64,000 bases of DNA. It comes from a virus. The notes beneath the pieces are model-generated. The model was not told the DNA's origin. It made no database searches and saw only the letters and a list, made by a program, of their open reading frames with translations. Of the stretch, positions 1 through 9,015 are shown one piece after another. Where the stretch lies: positions 248,001-312,000 of IMG/VR virus record IMGVR_UViG_3300035212_003113; one strand, 5' to 3'. Made by a program: the position numbers and the translations under genes. Position 1 is the first letter of the stretch, and each line of letters opens with the position of its first letter.

Positions 1-1470
1 CAGGCCGCGGTTGACGCAGAGGCTGCTCGTGCAGCTGCCGCAGAGGCAGCTCTGGCTGACGATATTGCCGCAGAACAGGCTGCTCGTATTGCTGGTGATG
101 CAGCACTCGCCGCAGATCTTGATACTGAAGAGGCTCGCGCCCTCGCCGCAGAGGCAGATCTTGCTGCAGATATTACTGCAGAAGAGAACGCTCGCCAGGC
201 CGCAGATCTTGCTGAAACCGCTGCCCGTATTGCTGGTGACGAGAGCCTTCAGGCGGCTCTGACGAGTGAGATAAATGATCGCCTTGCCGCAGACCTTGCT
301 GTTCAGGCCGACCTGACCTCCGAGGTTAGCCGTGCTCTTGCTGCAGAAGCCGCAATTCAGGCAGAAGTTGATGCAGAAGAGGTAGCCCGTGCTGCCGGTG
401 ACGCACAGCTGACGTCTGATCTCGCTGACGAGGTTTCCCGTGCAACCGCTGCAGAGACCGCTCTCCAGGGCGAGATCGACGCAGAGGAGCTTGCTCGCGC
501 TGCTGCTGATACCGCTCTTGAGGCAGATATCGCAGCAGAAGAGGTACGCGCTCTGGCTGCGGAGGCAGCTCTACAGAGCGACCTCTCGGACGAGACCGCT
601 GCCCGCATTGCTGGTGACGCAACACTGACTGCAGACCTGTCTGCAGAAGTCGTTCGTGCAACGGCTGCAGAGGCCGGCCTACAGAGCCAGATCAGCAGCA
701 TTATCTCGAACGTGGATCCTGCGGCACTCGACTCCCTTACGGAGATCGTTGACGCATTCCAGGGTGCAGATGGTTATATTCTAGATTCGCTCGCTGCGCT
801 TTCAAGCGGCACGAACTCTGCTCTCCAGGCAGAGATTGTTCGCGCAACTGCGGCAGAAGTTGCCCTGCAGGCAGCTATCGATGCAGAGGCTGCAGCTCGC
901 GCAGCAGATGTTGACGCAGAAGAGGCCCGTGCTCTTGCGGCAGAAGTTGCCCTCCAGGCAGCCATTGATGCCGAGGCAGTAGCCCGCGCCGCTGACGTTG
1001 ATGCAGAGGAAGTTCGTGCCCTTGCTGCAGAGGCAGCACTGGCAGCCGATATTGCCACGGAAACTGCTCGTGCCACAGCGGCCGAGGCGGTTCTGACGGC
1101 AGATCTCGCTACAGAGGTTGCTCGCGCCACGGCAGCCGAAGGCGTTCTGACGTCAAATCTTAACTCCGAGATTGCTCGCGCTCTTGCTGCAGAGGATGCA
1201 CTCGACGCGGCAATCGCTGCCGAGACTGCTCGTGCAACGGCAGCAGAAGGCACGCTGACCGCCAATCTAAATAGCGAAATTATACGCGCCACGGCCGCCG
1301 AGCTGGCTCTTGATAATGCAATAGATGCAGAGGCAGCCGAGCGCGCAGCGCAGGACGGTTATCTTGCTGCAGATATTGCCGCAGAGGAGGCTCGTGCTCT
1401 GGCTGCTGAGGCCGCAGAGGCAGCTGCCCGCGCCGCCGCTGACGACGCGCTCGATGCTCGCCTTGACGGC
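1..1470 (+). repeat. Degenerate 54-bp (18-codon) tandem repeats encoding the fibre shaft
   Basis: About 25 degenerate copies of an Ala/Glu-rich unit are read in one frame. The clearest consecutive exact 18-residue periods are at about 1066-1281. Spacing slips in places to shorter or longer units. The low-complexity GCAGAGGC-type sequence creates long spurious open frames on the reverse strand. Confidence 0.8.
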
Positions 1471-2439
1471 ATGGAGTCTGAGCGTAGCCAGATGGTACTG
1501 TTTGAGACGGCACCACAGGTTTATGCAGACGGTTCGCCTGGCTCGATTGATCCGATTGATGTCTCGCGTCTTCTGTTGTCGCCACCGCAGTCGCCTGTTC
1601 GCAATGGCTGGTATTTCCGCAACGCGGTAGCTAGCTCGAAGATCAACTGGTACCTGTTCGACGGTCTTGCGAATCCGGTAAAGGTCGGCAGCACGGCTGC
1701 GCCTGACCTTAATGGCTATATGGTCGTCACTGTTGACGGCAATGGTCTTTCGACCGGTCAAAACGTTCCAGTCTCTGGCCGTCCTTGGTTCTCGATGTAC
1801 GCAGGCACAAATATTGCTGCATTCCTGAATCGCGTAACCTTCCAGGTTCCATCGACAACCTCTCTCCCGGCCAAGACAAAGGTGATTCTTTACTTTGGTC
1901 AGGATCCGGGTGCCACGGTATATCCCGCCGATCAGACTCTGCAGCGCATTGCAATGACCTCTGTTTCTACCTCGGGTTCGCCTACGGCCGGAACGCAGGT
2001 GTTCTCTGTGGCAATAAACACGAATAGCGCCTCATCTGTTGATGCGGTCAAGATGGCTGTGGAGACGGCCGGCTTCTGGTCGTCCCCGGCTTCGCCGACG
2101 GCGACTAGCACCCGCTTCCACCGCCAGCTTTCGCTGCAGATTTCGGATCGCGTCACCCCGATCCAGTCTGTTTCGGTAAACAGCGACGTTCTCTGGCTGA
2201 CTGATGTTGTATTGGCGAATGCAACGTCCTCTACCCTGACCGTAACGCTGCCGCATGCAGCAATGCATAATGGTCGCCAGATCACGGTAAAGAAGACAGA
2301 CAGCAGTGCCAACAAGGTAATTGTAAAAGCTGTCTCTGGTACGATTGACGGAACTGCTGCCAGCACCGGCAAGCAGATTTTCCTGCAGTACGAGTCGCTC
2401 ACGGTCGTCTCAGACGGCTCGAACTGGCACGTACTCTGA
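1..2439 (+). CDS. Tail fibre protein, Ala-rich helical shaft (5' partial)
   Basis: The reading frame is open from the first base, so the gene begins outside the window; 812 residues are visible. GTG at 712 lies inside the frame (Asn-Val-Asp-Pro) and is not a credible start. Residues 1-490 are Ala/Glu/Asp-rich with a recurring block of the type ARATAAEGVLTSNLNSEI, often exactly 18 residues long, predicting a long trimeric helical rod. It is interrupted near residues 237-270 by a DPAALDSLTEIV segment of a kind seen in other phage fibres. Residues 490-812 are beta-rich and form the distal part, ending in FLQYESLTVVSDGSNWHVL. A matching end occurs in the next gene. The family (tail fibre) is clear from composition and context; receptor specificity cannot be read. 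A hairpin terminator follows. Confidence 0.85.
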   Translation, partial: QAAVDAEAARAAAAEAALADDIAAEQAARIAGDAALAADLDTEEARALAAEADLAADITAEENARQAADLAETAARIAGDESLQAALTSEINDRLAADLAVQADLTSEVSRALAAEAAIQAEVDAEEVARAAGDAQLTSDLADEVSRATAAETALQGEIDAEELARAAADTALEADIAAEEVRALAAEAALQSDLSDETAARIAGDATLTADLSAEVVRATAAEAGLQSQISSIISNVDPAALDSLTEIVDAFQGADGYILDSLAALSSGTNSALQAEIVRATAAEVALQAAIDAEAAARAADVDAEEARALAAEVALQAAIDAEAVARAADVDAEEVRALAAEAALAADIATETARATAAEAVLTADLATEVARATAAEGVLTSNLNSEIARALAAEDALDAAIAAETARATAAEGTLTANLNSEIIRATAAELALDNAIDAEAAERAAQDGYLAADIAAEEARALAAEAAEAAARAAADDALDARLDGMESERSQMVLFETAPQVYADGSPGSIDPIDVSRLLLSPPQSPVRNGWYFRNAVASSKINWYLFDGLANPVKVGSTAAPDLNGYMVVTVDGNGLSTGQNVPVSGRPWFSMYAGTNIAAFLNRVTFQVPSTTSLPAKTKVILYFGQDPGATVYPADQTLQRIAMTSVSTSGSPTAGTQVFSVAINTNSASSVDAVKMAVETAGFWSSPASPTATSTRFHRQLSLQISDRVTPIQSVSVNSDVLWLTDVVLANATSSTLTVTLPHAAMHNGRQITVKKTDSSANKVIVKAVSGTIDGTAASTGKQIFLQYESLTVVSDGSNWHVL

Positions 2440-2458
2440 TAATTAGCTAAATAGAATG

Positions 2459-2500
2459 TAAGCCCGGTTTCAGAGATGAAGCCGGGCTTATATCTTTCTA
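2459..2500 (+). terminator. Intrinsic terminator-like hairpin after the first fibre gene
   Basis: TAAGCCCGGTTTCA pairs with TGAAGCCGGGCTTA at 2477-2490, with one G-U pair and a four-base GAGA loop. The 3' side is followed by a T-rich but interrupted stretch (TATCTTTCTATC). The stem is strong and the T tract imperfect, so it may be a terminator or an RNA-processing/stability hairpin. It sits 19 bases after the stop codon and 31 bases before the next start. Confidence 0.7.
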
Positions 2501-2521
2501 TCAAAAAATCGGGGGTTCTGC

Positions 2522-3808
2522 ATGACATTCCGCCCACACTCAGACAAGCTAAAGGCCCAGGATAGTAATCAGGTCATTAGCATTCCCAGCCTGCCAGAAG
2601 GGCGCGTACTAGTAAGAGCTGGAAGGATAATTTCAACAATCCTTGTTGGTCCAGATCAGATAGCTTTAAGCGGATTTCCGCTGCCTACCAGTGATACCCA
2701 GCTGTCTACAAAGCAGTACGTAGACGACGCAATATCTGACGCAATCGAGGGCACTATACTCGATGATATTGCATTCCTAAAGCTGGACGGCACACGTCCA
2801 ATGATGGGCGATTTAAATCTTGATGGATACAGGTTAAAGAATCTTCAGAATCCTGTAGAGATGCAGGATGCGGCGACAAAGTACTACGTAGAGACATTTG
2901 CCACCAATCGCCACCTAAGCAATCTTTGTCCCGGCACTGCGGTGAATCAGTGGCTTATTCCGGATGCAAATCTGACTCAGTCACTTGGTGCTCAGCAGGG
3001 CACATATGGTTCTGAGACGCCTAAGAACTGGGCAGCAGTATTTTCGCATGAATTTATTTCAGCTGGCACTGATCAGCTATATCTGGCATCGTGCTCTCCG
3101 GACATGGAGCCGGACTCTGCCGGCAGAGACGTCGTAATTACTGCAGACGGAGCAGGACTACTGGCCGGCACGGATGGTGGCGACATCAGACTGGAGACGG
3201 CAGCCGTATCCGGAGGCGGTGTTCGCGGTTCAGTGTTGCTTAATGCGGCCCGGCTTGATCTTAACCTTGTTAAGATAACAAGTCTTGCAAATCCGACCGA
3301 TCCAAAGGACGCTGCCAATAAAGAGTACGTAGATGACAAGATAGATTCTATGATGGCTGCCTCTGTGTCAGAGGGAGTCCTCAGTATATATGCTCCAGAC
3401 GGTTACACCGGTTCGATTTCTATATTCGGAAGTCAGCTAAGCCTAAATGGCGCGCCAATAACAAATGTGGCCGCTCCTACTGCGCCAAGCGATGTCGCAA
3501 CAAAAGAGTACGTAGATAGCCTTGCGCGGCTAAATGTCGTTACCAAGGCAGAGGACTATTTGGCTATTACGTCGGATAGGATAATTCTAGTCGACACTGC
3601 CACGAGCGATGTTAATATTGATCTTCCGTCCGCAGTCGGGCAATCTGGACTAGCAATATACATTAAAAGAATATCAGATGGCTTGAACAAGGCATACATA
3701 AATGCTCAGTTGGGTCAGACAATAGATGGTGATGGCTTTATTACGGTGCACTTGCAATGGGAGTCGCATACTCTTGTTTCTAATGGCGCAAACTGGTACG
3801 TGATGTGA
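2522..3808 (+). CDS. Tail fibre-like protein
   Basis: 428 residues; a GGGGG-rich Shine-Dalgarno lies just upstream of the ATG. It contains three copies of a fibre motif, a variable segment followed by Asn/Asp-(Pro/Ala)-x-(D)AA-(T/N)K-x-YV: STKQYVDD (about residues 60-70), MQDAATKYYVE (about 117-127), PKDAANKEYVDD (about 262-272) and PSDVATKEYVDS (about 322-333). A typical LDGTRPMMGDLNLDGY element precedes the second. Such blocks are common in long tail fibres of T4-like and jumbo phages. The C-terminal end (LQWESHTLVSNGANWYVM) parallels the end of the preceding fibre gene, suggesting a shared trimerisation or tip fold. Probably an accessory fibre segment or a second receptor-binding protein. 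Confidence 0.8.
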   Translation: MTFRPHSDKLKAQDSNQVISIPSLPEGRVLVRAGRIISTILVGPDQIALSGFPLPTSDTQLSTKQYVDDAISDAIEGTILDDIAFLKLDGTRPMMGDLNLDGYRLKNLQNPVEMQDAATKYYVETFATNRHLSNLCPGTAVNQWLIPDANLTQSLGAQQGTYGSETPKNWAAVFSHEFISAGTDQLYLASCSPDMEPDSAGRDVVITADGAGLLAGTDGGDIRLETAAVSGGGVRGSVLLNAARLDLNLVKITSLANPTDPKDAANKEYVDDKIDSMMAASVSEGVLSIYAPDGYTGSISIFGSQLSLNGAPITNVAAPTAPSDVATKEYVDSLARLNVVTKAEDYLAITSDRIILVDTATSDVNIDLPSAVGQSGLAIYIKRISDGLNKAYINAQLGQTIDGDGFITVHLQWESHTLVSNGANWYVM

Positions 3809-3814
3809 GGAAAA

Positions 3815-6800
3815 ATGCTGCCGATTTATACGCCCCTGCCAGAAGATGGCTATTGCGACACTCCGTATGATGGTCCAGATTTAATTCCGGGGGATGGATA
3901 CGTCGCCGCTCCAGCGCAGGCATCGTACGTCGTTCTTGCGCCATATCCAGCTCTGCCTAACGAGAGGGTTCTGCAGGCAGGAGACGGCGTAACGATCATA
4001 GATACCGGTCCAGATGGCACCGTAACAATAAGCGCCGGGCCATATGTCGGCGACATCACTGCCTCGACCCCGCTTGCCGTCACCGGTACTGATACAAAAA
4101 ACATATCCCTGACCGGCATAGTGCCTGTCCATCATGGTGGGACTGGTCACTTCTCTTATCTAGTAGGGGATCTGCTTGTAGCAGATAGCACCAATTCTTT
4201 TCAGAAGCTGCCTGCAGGGGACGACGGCTACGTTCTGATTGCATCTGGACCAGAGTCTCTGCCGACGTGGGGAAAGCTGGATATAGGCGGCTACGCAGAA
4301 GGCATTTTACCTGTGTCAAAAGGCGGCACCGGCACTGACAGCCTCGCCGCTTCTGGTATTTTAACTGTTAATTCTGCGGGGGATACGCTTGTATCTGTTA
4401 TCGGAAATACAAGTGGCCAGCACTTGGTGTGGACAGGGTCTGCATGGGAGCCGGAGGCGGTTGTAACCGGCGTTTCGGAGGTGACTGCTGCTGCACCAAT
4501 CACCTCGTCTGGCGGCACTAGTCCCGAAATAGGTCTGCAGAACAGCGGGGCGATTGCCGGCTCTTATGGCGGCGCCGCCAGTATACCAGTTATATCTGTA
4601 ACAGCAAAAGGGCTTGTATCTTCCATCACTGAGCAGGAAGCAGAGATCGATCTGACTGCAAATGTCACTGGAGTTTTGCCAGTATCAAGCGGTGGTACAA
4701 ATGCCACCGCCCTTGTTCCGCGCGGGGTGCTGCTCTCAAATCTTGACGGCTCTGCGGTTGTTTCAGTTCAAGGAATTTCAGAAGATGATCAGCTTGTGTG
4801 GGACGGCTTTGAATGGAAGCCGCGAGCATTTACGGGTCTTCTCGGTATAACAGGCATTCACCCAATAAATGTATCTGACGGTTATGTCGCCGAGGTATCG
4901 CTTGAGGATAGCGGAGTCGAAGCAGGAACATACGGTGGTACGGCAAGTTCAGCAGTTATTAGCGTAGACGCAAAGGGTATCGTTACGTCTGTTTCAAACG
5001 TTCCGATTACTGCTAGCCCAGGCGGTGTTGCAGGTGGCTCTCTAACGGGCCTATATCCAAATCCCGAGTTGCGTGACGGCTCGGTGTCCGAAGGCAAGAT
5101 CCTTGATGGAGCAGTTACTCCTCAGAAGCTCGCATCTACCGGCGTGATAGCTGGCACATATGGCAGCACAGATCCTGACTTCATTTTTTTAAATTCATTT
5201 CAGGTTAACACAAAAGGCCAGCTGACATCTGCAGAGCAGGCACCGCTTATCGCAGATGGCCTGCCTATAAAAGGCCAGGTACAGGGCATTATTGGTGCCA
5301 CTATTGCAGCATTAGCTGGAGATTTAGCCGGAGATCTGAGAGACTCTTTTGTAGTTGGCCTGGCTGGGCAAGACCTCGATCAGACGCTTCCCGGTGGCGA
5401 GGATTGGATTCTGGCGTGGGAGACCTATGATCCTGCCCCAGAAGAGCCGGATGCGCCACCTTCTGCAGATTATGATATATCGGTAGACGTTGGCCGGAAC
5501 ATGGTTTTCTCTACTTTTGGAGCAGCACTCCCGAGCTTTTCTAGAATTAGATTTGGTCTCCGCCCTGTGGAGCCGCTTGAGCCGCCAAGTCAGTTGCCAT
5601 CGCCCGTTGTTGGCGGAGTAGATTATTGGACGGTCGCAGGGAGCAGCTCTGGAAATCTAGTGGCATCAAGCCTTCAAAATGCAAAAGACGGTCATTTTAT
5701 AACATTTGCGTCAGAAGGTCTAAATGCCTACATAGAGTATTATCCGAGGACAGAGAGATCCCCTGCGATGGGTCGCTGGACCCCGAAAGATATTGCGCTC
5801 AAGCCGCTGGTTCCGGCTCCGACCGGTACCTATGGGTCCGTTGGCTCAATTCCAGTGATTACTGTAGATGATCGCGGCCGCACGACATCAGTATCCGTAA
5901 CATCTGATATCAGCGCATCACAGCTACAAGGTCATGCTATTTCGAGTGCTGCTCCCACTAACGGCCTAGCTCTTATGTGGGATGGTTATACTGATCAGTG
6001 GACTCCGTCCCCCGTCTCTCCCGCCCCGCTTTCTCCAAATCCAGAGGGCACGTACGGAGCAGGCAGCAGCATACCTGTTATAACTGTCAATGATCGTGGG
6101 CAGATAACGGCTGTCGCGCCTACCACTGTTAGCGGCGGCGACCTGGATGGGTCGTCGGGCTCAGTAAAGGTTGTTGGCCTGCAAGGAAATCCGGTCTCGT
6201 CTCTTAGTCCTGGTGGCGGACAAGTGCTGCTCTGGGACTCGACAGAGTGGATTCCGGCCACAGTCGGATCTCTTACGCCGTTTGTGCCAAGCCCTGATGG
6301 TTATTATGGCTCAAGCACAAGTGTTTCACAGATTACCGTAGATGAGTACGGCAGAATATCCGCAGTCGAGTCAGTAGCAATAGACATAAGCGGCATGCCG
6401 GTCGGGGGTCACGCCTCTGGAACGGTTGGGAATATCTCTATTTCTGTTGGAGGCGAGGTAACAGGTGATGTAGCAGATATACAGATACCGGTTGGTGGCG
6501 ACGTTGCCGGCCCGATATCTGATGCAACAGTTAGCGGTATACAGGGAGTAGGTGTTTCCGCAACCGCTCCTACTCCGGGTCAAGTTCTATATTTCAATGG
6601 CTCAGAATGGGTTCCTACTTCGACAACAGGCGGAGCACCTGTAGACTCGCAGTTTATAGTGGTATCGGCAGACGGCATTCTCGTAAACGAGCGCGTCCTG
6701 TCAGGCGGCACAAATATAACAATAACGGATAACGGCGCAGGGGCCTCACTCGAACTAGGGCTGAGTGAACTGCTTACCAGTACGACGGAGATTCCACCGG

Positions 6801-8149
6801 GTGGTGAGGCGTACGATAGACCCGGCACATACGGAGATGCAAATCGAGTCCCGCGCATAACGGTAGATATAAATGGCAGAATCACAGGAATTACGCAAGG
6901 AGTGCTGGAGTTAGGTGGCGATCTAGATGGCATAAATCTTGTTTCACCAACACCGCTGTCGCCACCAACTCTTAATCATACAACCATTATTAAGATTCAA
7001 GGTCGTACCGTAAGTGTTCCAGGGATTCCGTCACTTGGGCCCGATCCTGTCTCTGCAGACAGCGTCTTTACATGGAATGGCAGTGCCTGGGTGGCCAGGC
7101 TGGTGGATACAATACAGGGGCGCTCTGTCTCTGCAGCTGCTCCTGCTCTAGGCGACGGTCTTATGTGGGACGGCACTCAATGGGCGCCATACCAGTTGGC
7201 TGGCGCCGGAGATGTGTCCGGCCCTGATGGTGCAACAAATAACAGGATTTCGCTTTTTGATGGAGCATCCGGCAAGCTAATTAAGCAGTCGCTCGTCGGC
7301 ATAGATAGCTCGGGCAATGTCACAGGCGTTCGCACCCTGGCGGCCAGTCTTGATATATCTACTTCTGCAGATATTCATGCAGGAGCAGGTCTTTACGGAG
7401 TAACGCTTAATGTGACAGGATTGTCAACGCTTGCTTCTGTGGGCGCCTCATCAGTAACCACTGCATCGCTGACAGTAAATACTAGCGCAAACATAACGAA
7501 TGCTACGATTACAGGGACTTTTACCGGCGGCGGCACTTTCTCTGGATCTATATCTAGCGCAACAATAGGCTCATCTACTGCTGCTTCTCATGGCTCACGA
7601 CATGCCCCTGGTGGCCTTGATGCACTGGCTACTGCAGCACCACTGCATGGAATTGGCGCAGGCAATACGGAAGGCACTGCCACAAGCTTTGCTCGCAGTG
7701 ATCACGACCATACAATTCGTTCTGGCCTGACTAATCTAACAATCGGTGATATCGGAGATGGCCAATTCCTTAAGCGAGTTGACACAGAAATTGTCGGTGC
7801 CGCATCAGGTGCAGTCAAGGTATTGACGGGTAATTTTGTAGGCGAGTTGACGTCGACGCTGGACGGCAGCTCTCGCTGGTATCCGCCGAGCTTTGTACGC
7901 ATTCTTCGCGTATGGGCTTCGCTAGGCGAGTCTGCCGCAGGAGTCACTGAGTTTGATGTATTGAAAGGCAGCACGGGCACGCCAATCACTATTCTTCCTG
8001 CTCACCTGCAGATCGTTGCTGGCGAGCACAGGTCTGCGGATCTGCTGCTGTCTACCCCTGTGGATTTGAATATTTCAGAGTACATAACGATCTCTCTTGT
8101 TGCCGCAAATGGCGGAAGCAACGCAGTTGTTTTCATAGAATACGAATAA
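3815..8149 (+). CDS. Giant modular tail fibre protein
   Basis: 1444 residues, six bases after the preceding stop, with a GAGG Shine-Dalgarno. It is a mosaic of repeated beta motifs. At least six or seven copies fit G-T/S-YG-x-(5)-(P/S)-x-I-(S/T)-V-x-x-x-G-x-(I/V)-(T/S)-x-(V/I), for example near residues 247, 368, 669 and 747. Three copies are of the LPVSKGGTGTDSL type (about 104, 162 and 290). Five or six are of the type QG-x-x-V-S-x-x-A-P-x-x-G-x-x-L-x-W-(D/N)-G-x-x-W-x-P. All are recurring building blocks of phage tail fibres. Residues about 1255-1300 (LHGIGAGNTEGTATSFARSD, then HDH) resemble a fibre collar or head element with possible metal-binding histidines. The last 120 residues form a beta-rich tip. 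Probably a long, thin, segmented fibre; receptor unknown. Confidence 0.85.
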   Translation: MLPIYTPLPEDGYCDTPYDGPDLIPGDGYVAAPAQASYVVLAPYPALPNERVLQAGDGVTIIDTGPDGTVTISAGPYVGDITASTPLAVTGTDTKNISLTGIVPVHHGGTGHFSYLVGDLLVADSTNSFQKLPAGDDGYVLIASGPESLPTWGKLDIGGYAEGILPVSKGGTGTDSLAASGILTVNSAGDTLVSVIGNTSGQHLVWTGSAWEPEAVVTGVSEVTAAAPITSSGGTSPEIGLQNSGAIAGSYGGAASIPVISVTAKGLVSSITEQEAEIDLTANVTGVLPVSSGGTNATALVPRGVLLSNLDGSAVVSVQGISEDDQLVWDGFEWKPRAFTGLLGITGIHPINVSDGYVAEVSLEDSGVEAGTYGGTASSAVISVDAKGIVTSVSNVPITASPGGVAGGSLTGLYPNPELRDGSVSEGKILDGAVTPQKLASTGVIAGTYGSTDPDFIFLNSFQVNTKGQLTSAEQAPLIADGLPIKGQVQGIIGATIAALAGDLAGDLRDSFVVGLAGQDLDQTLPGGEDWILAWETYDPAPEEPDAPPSADYDISVDVGRNMVFSTFGAALPSFSRIRFGLRPVEPLEPPSQLPSPVVGGVDYWTVAGSSSGNLVASSLQNAKDGHFITFASEGLNAYIEYYPRTERSPAMGRWTPKDIALKPLVPAPTGTYGSVGSIPVITVDDRGRTTSVSVTSDISASQLQGHAISSAAPTNGLALMWDGYTDQWTPSPVSPAPLSPNPEGTYGAGSSIPVITVNDRGQITAVAPTTVSGGDLDGSSGSVKVVGLQGNPVSSLSPGGGQVLLWDSTEWIPATVGSLTPFVPSPDGYYGSSTSVSQITVDEYGRISAVESVAIDISGMPVGGHASGTVGNISISVGGEVTGDVADIQIPVGGDVAGPISDATVSGIQGVGVSATAPTPGQVLYFNGSEWVPTSTTGGAPVDSQFIVVSADGILVNERVLSGGTNITITDNGAGASLELGLSELLTSTTEIPPGGEAYDRPGTYGDANRVPRITVDINGRITGITQGVLELGGDLDGINLVSPTPLSPPTLNHTTIIKIQGRTVSVPGIPSLGPDPVSADSVFTWNGSAWVARLVDTIQGRSVSAAAPALGDGLMWDGTQWAPYQLAGAGDVSGPDGATNNRISLFDGASGKLIKQSLVGIDSSGNVTGVRTLAASLDISTSADIHAGAGLYGVTLNVTGLSTLASVGASSVTTASLTVNTSANITNATITGTFTGGGTFSGSISSATIGSSTAASHGSRHAPGGLDALATAAPLHGIGAGNTEGTATSFARSDHDHTIRSGLTNLTIGDIGDGQFLKRVDTEIVGAASGAVKVLTGNFVGELTSTLDGSSRWYPPSFVRILRVWASLGESAAGVTEFDVLKGSTGTPITILPAHLQIVAGEHRSADLLLSTPVDLNISEYITISLVAANGGSNAVVFIEYE

Positions 8150-8214
8150 GCACGTAGTAAAATACGCGGCTATATGCAGCGATAACAAAATCCCCGCACT
8201 CGCCAGGAGGGGCC

Positions 8215-9015
8215 ATGAAGAGAGTAAATCTGGCATTCTCAGGCTCTGGGCAGCTTTATCCTGCTTTTGTCGGCGTCCTCATGTGTCTAAAGGACCGCGG
8301 GTATTCTATCGCAGAAATAAGCGCTACTTCTGGCGGAGCAATAATCGCAGCAGCATTCGCGTCTGGTTTTGAGCCTGGCATAGAGCTAATATCTCTTATC
8401 AAGTCTACACTGCCTATTAAGAACAGGCTCTTTGATTTTTCATTGCGCTCACTTCTGCGTAGATGGGGCCTGATTAAAGGTGATAGGATTGAGGAGAAAT
8501 TCCGGAAGCATTTCTGTGCACGTCTGTCAGATTGCAAGGTTCCTCTTCATATAACTGCATCAAATATTTCTGCTCGCCGAGCACGTGTGATTAGCTCTGC
8601 AGCAGATCCTGACTTCAGCACAGCCCGCGCCGTACGCGCCTCGATCTCGCTTCCCTTTATATTCGCCCCGGTCGTTATAGACGGGGACATCTATGTAGAT
8701 GGTGGTTGGTTGATGAACTTGCCATGCGAGGTATTTAAAAATGATTTGCCGGTGCTTGCATTCAGGTTCAAGAACAGAAACGCAGTCAGTAGCAGTATCA
8801 AGAGCGCAGCGAAGTACGTGGGAGCACTACTGGAGGCAGTGATTGATGGCGATCCAGAGAGATTGCCGCGCGAGCCTATAAGTGTCATAGATATAGCCAC
8901 TAGACACAGCACTTTGTCATTTAATGTAAGTGATCGCGATGTCGACGAGATGATCCGCGAGGGCTATATCTCTACAGCAGAGTGGTTGGATAAAAATGAA
9001 GGCAAAGTCCAATAA
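8215..9015 (+). CDS. Patatin-like phospholipase
   Basis: 266 residues with a strong Shine-Dalgarno (CCAGGAGGGG). The patatin catalytic dyad pattern is visible: an N-terminal glycine-rich oxyanion loop (FSGSGQLYP, residues 8-16), the nucleophile elbow ATSGG with Ser39, and the catalytic Asp162 in VDGGWLMNLP. The elbow has Ala where the family usually has Gly (GxSxG), and the oxyanion loop is a variant of GGGxRG. Families with this fold hydrolyse acyl esters of membrane phospholipids. In a phage it could act in lysis, entry or counter-defence; the sequence does not decide. No signal peptide is visible. The last 20 bases overlap the start of the HNH gene, so the two are translationally linked. 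Confidence 0.85.
   Translation: MKRVNLAFSGSGQLYPAFVGVLMCLKDRGYSIAEISATSGGAIIAAAFASGFEPGIELISLIKSTLPIKNRLFDFSLRSLLRRWGLIKGDRIEEKFRKHFCARLSDCKVPLHITASNISARRARVISSAADPDFSTARAVRASISLPFIFAPVVIDGDIYVDGGWLMNLPCEVFKNDLPVLAFRFKNRNAVSSSIKSAAKYVGALLEAVIDGDPERLPREPISVIDIATRHSTLSFNVSDRDVDEMIREGYISTAEWLDKNEGKVQ

Noticed and set aside
712-714. GTG as start of the first fibre gene
   Set aside because: The frame is open from base 1 and the repeats continue unbroken through it, so this is an internal valine codon.
326-1292. Long reverse-strand open frames over the first fibre gene
   Set aside because: They arise from the Ala/Glu-rich repeat on the + strand and have Ala/Ser/Arg-only composition, no ribosome site and no family resemblance.
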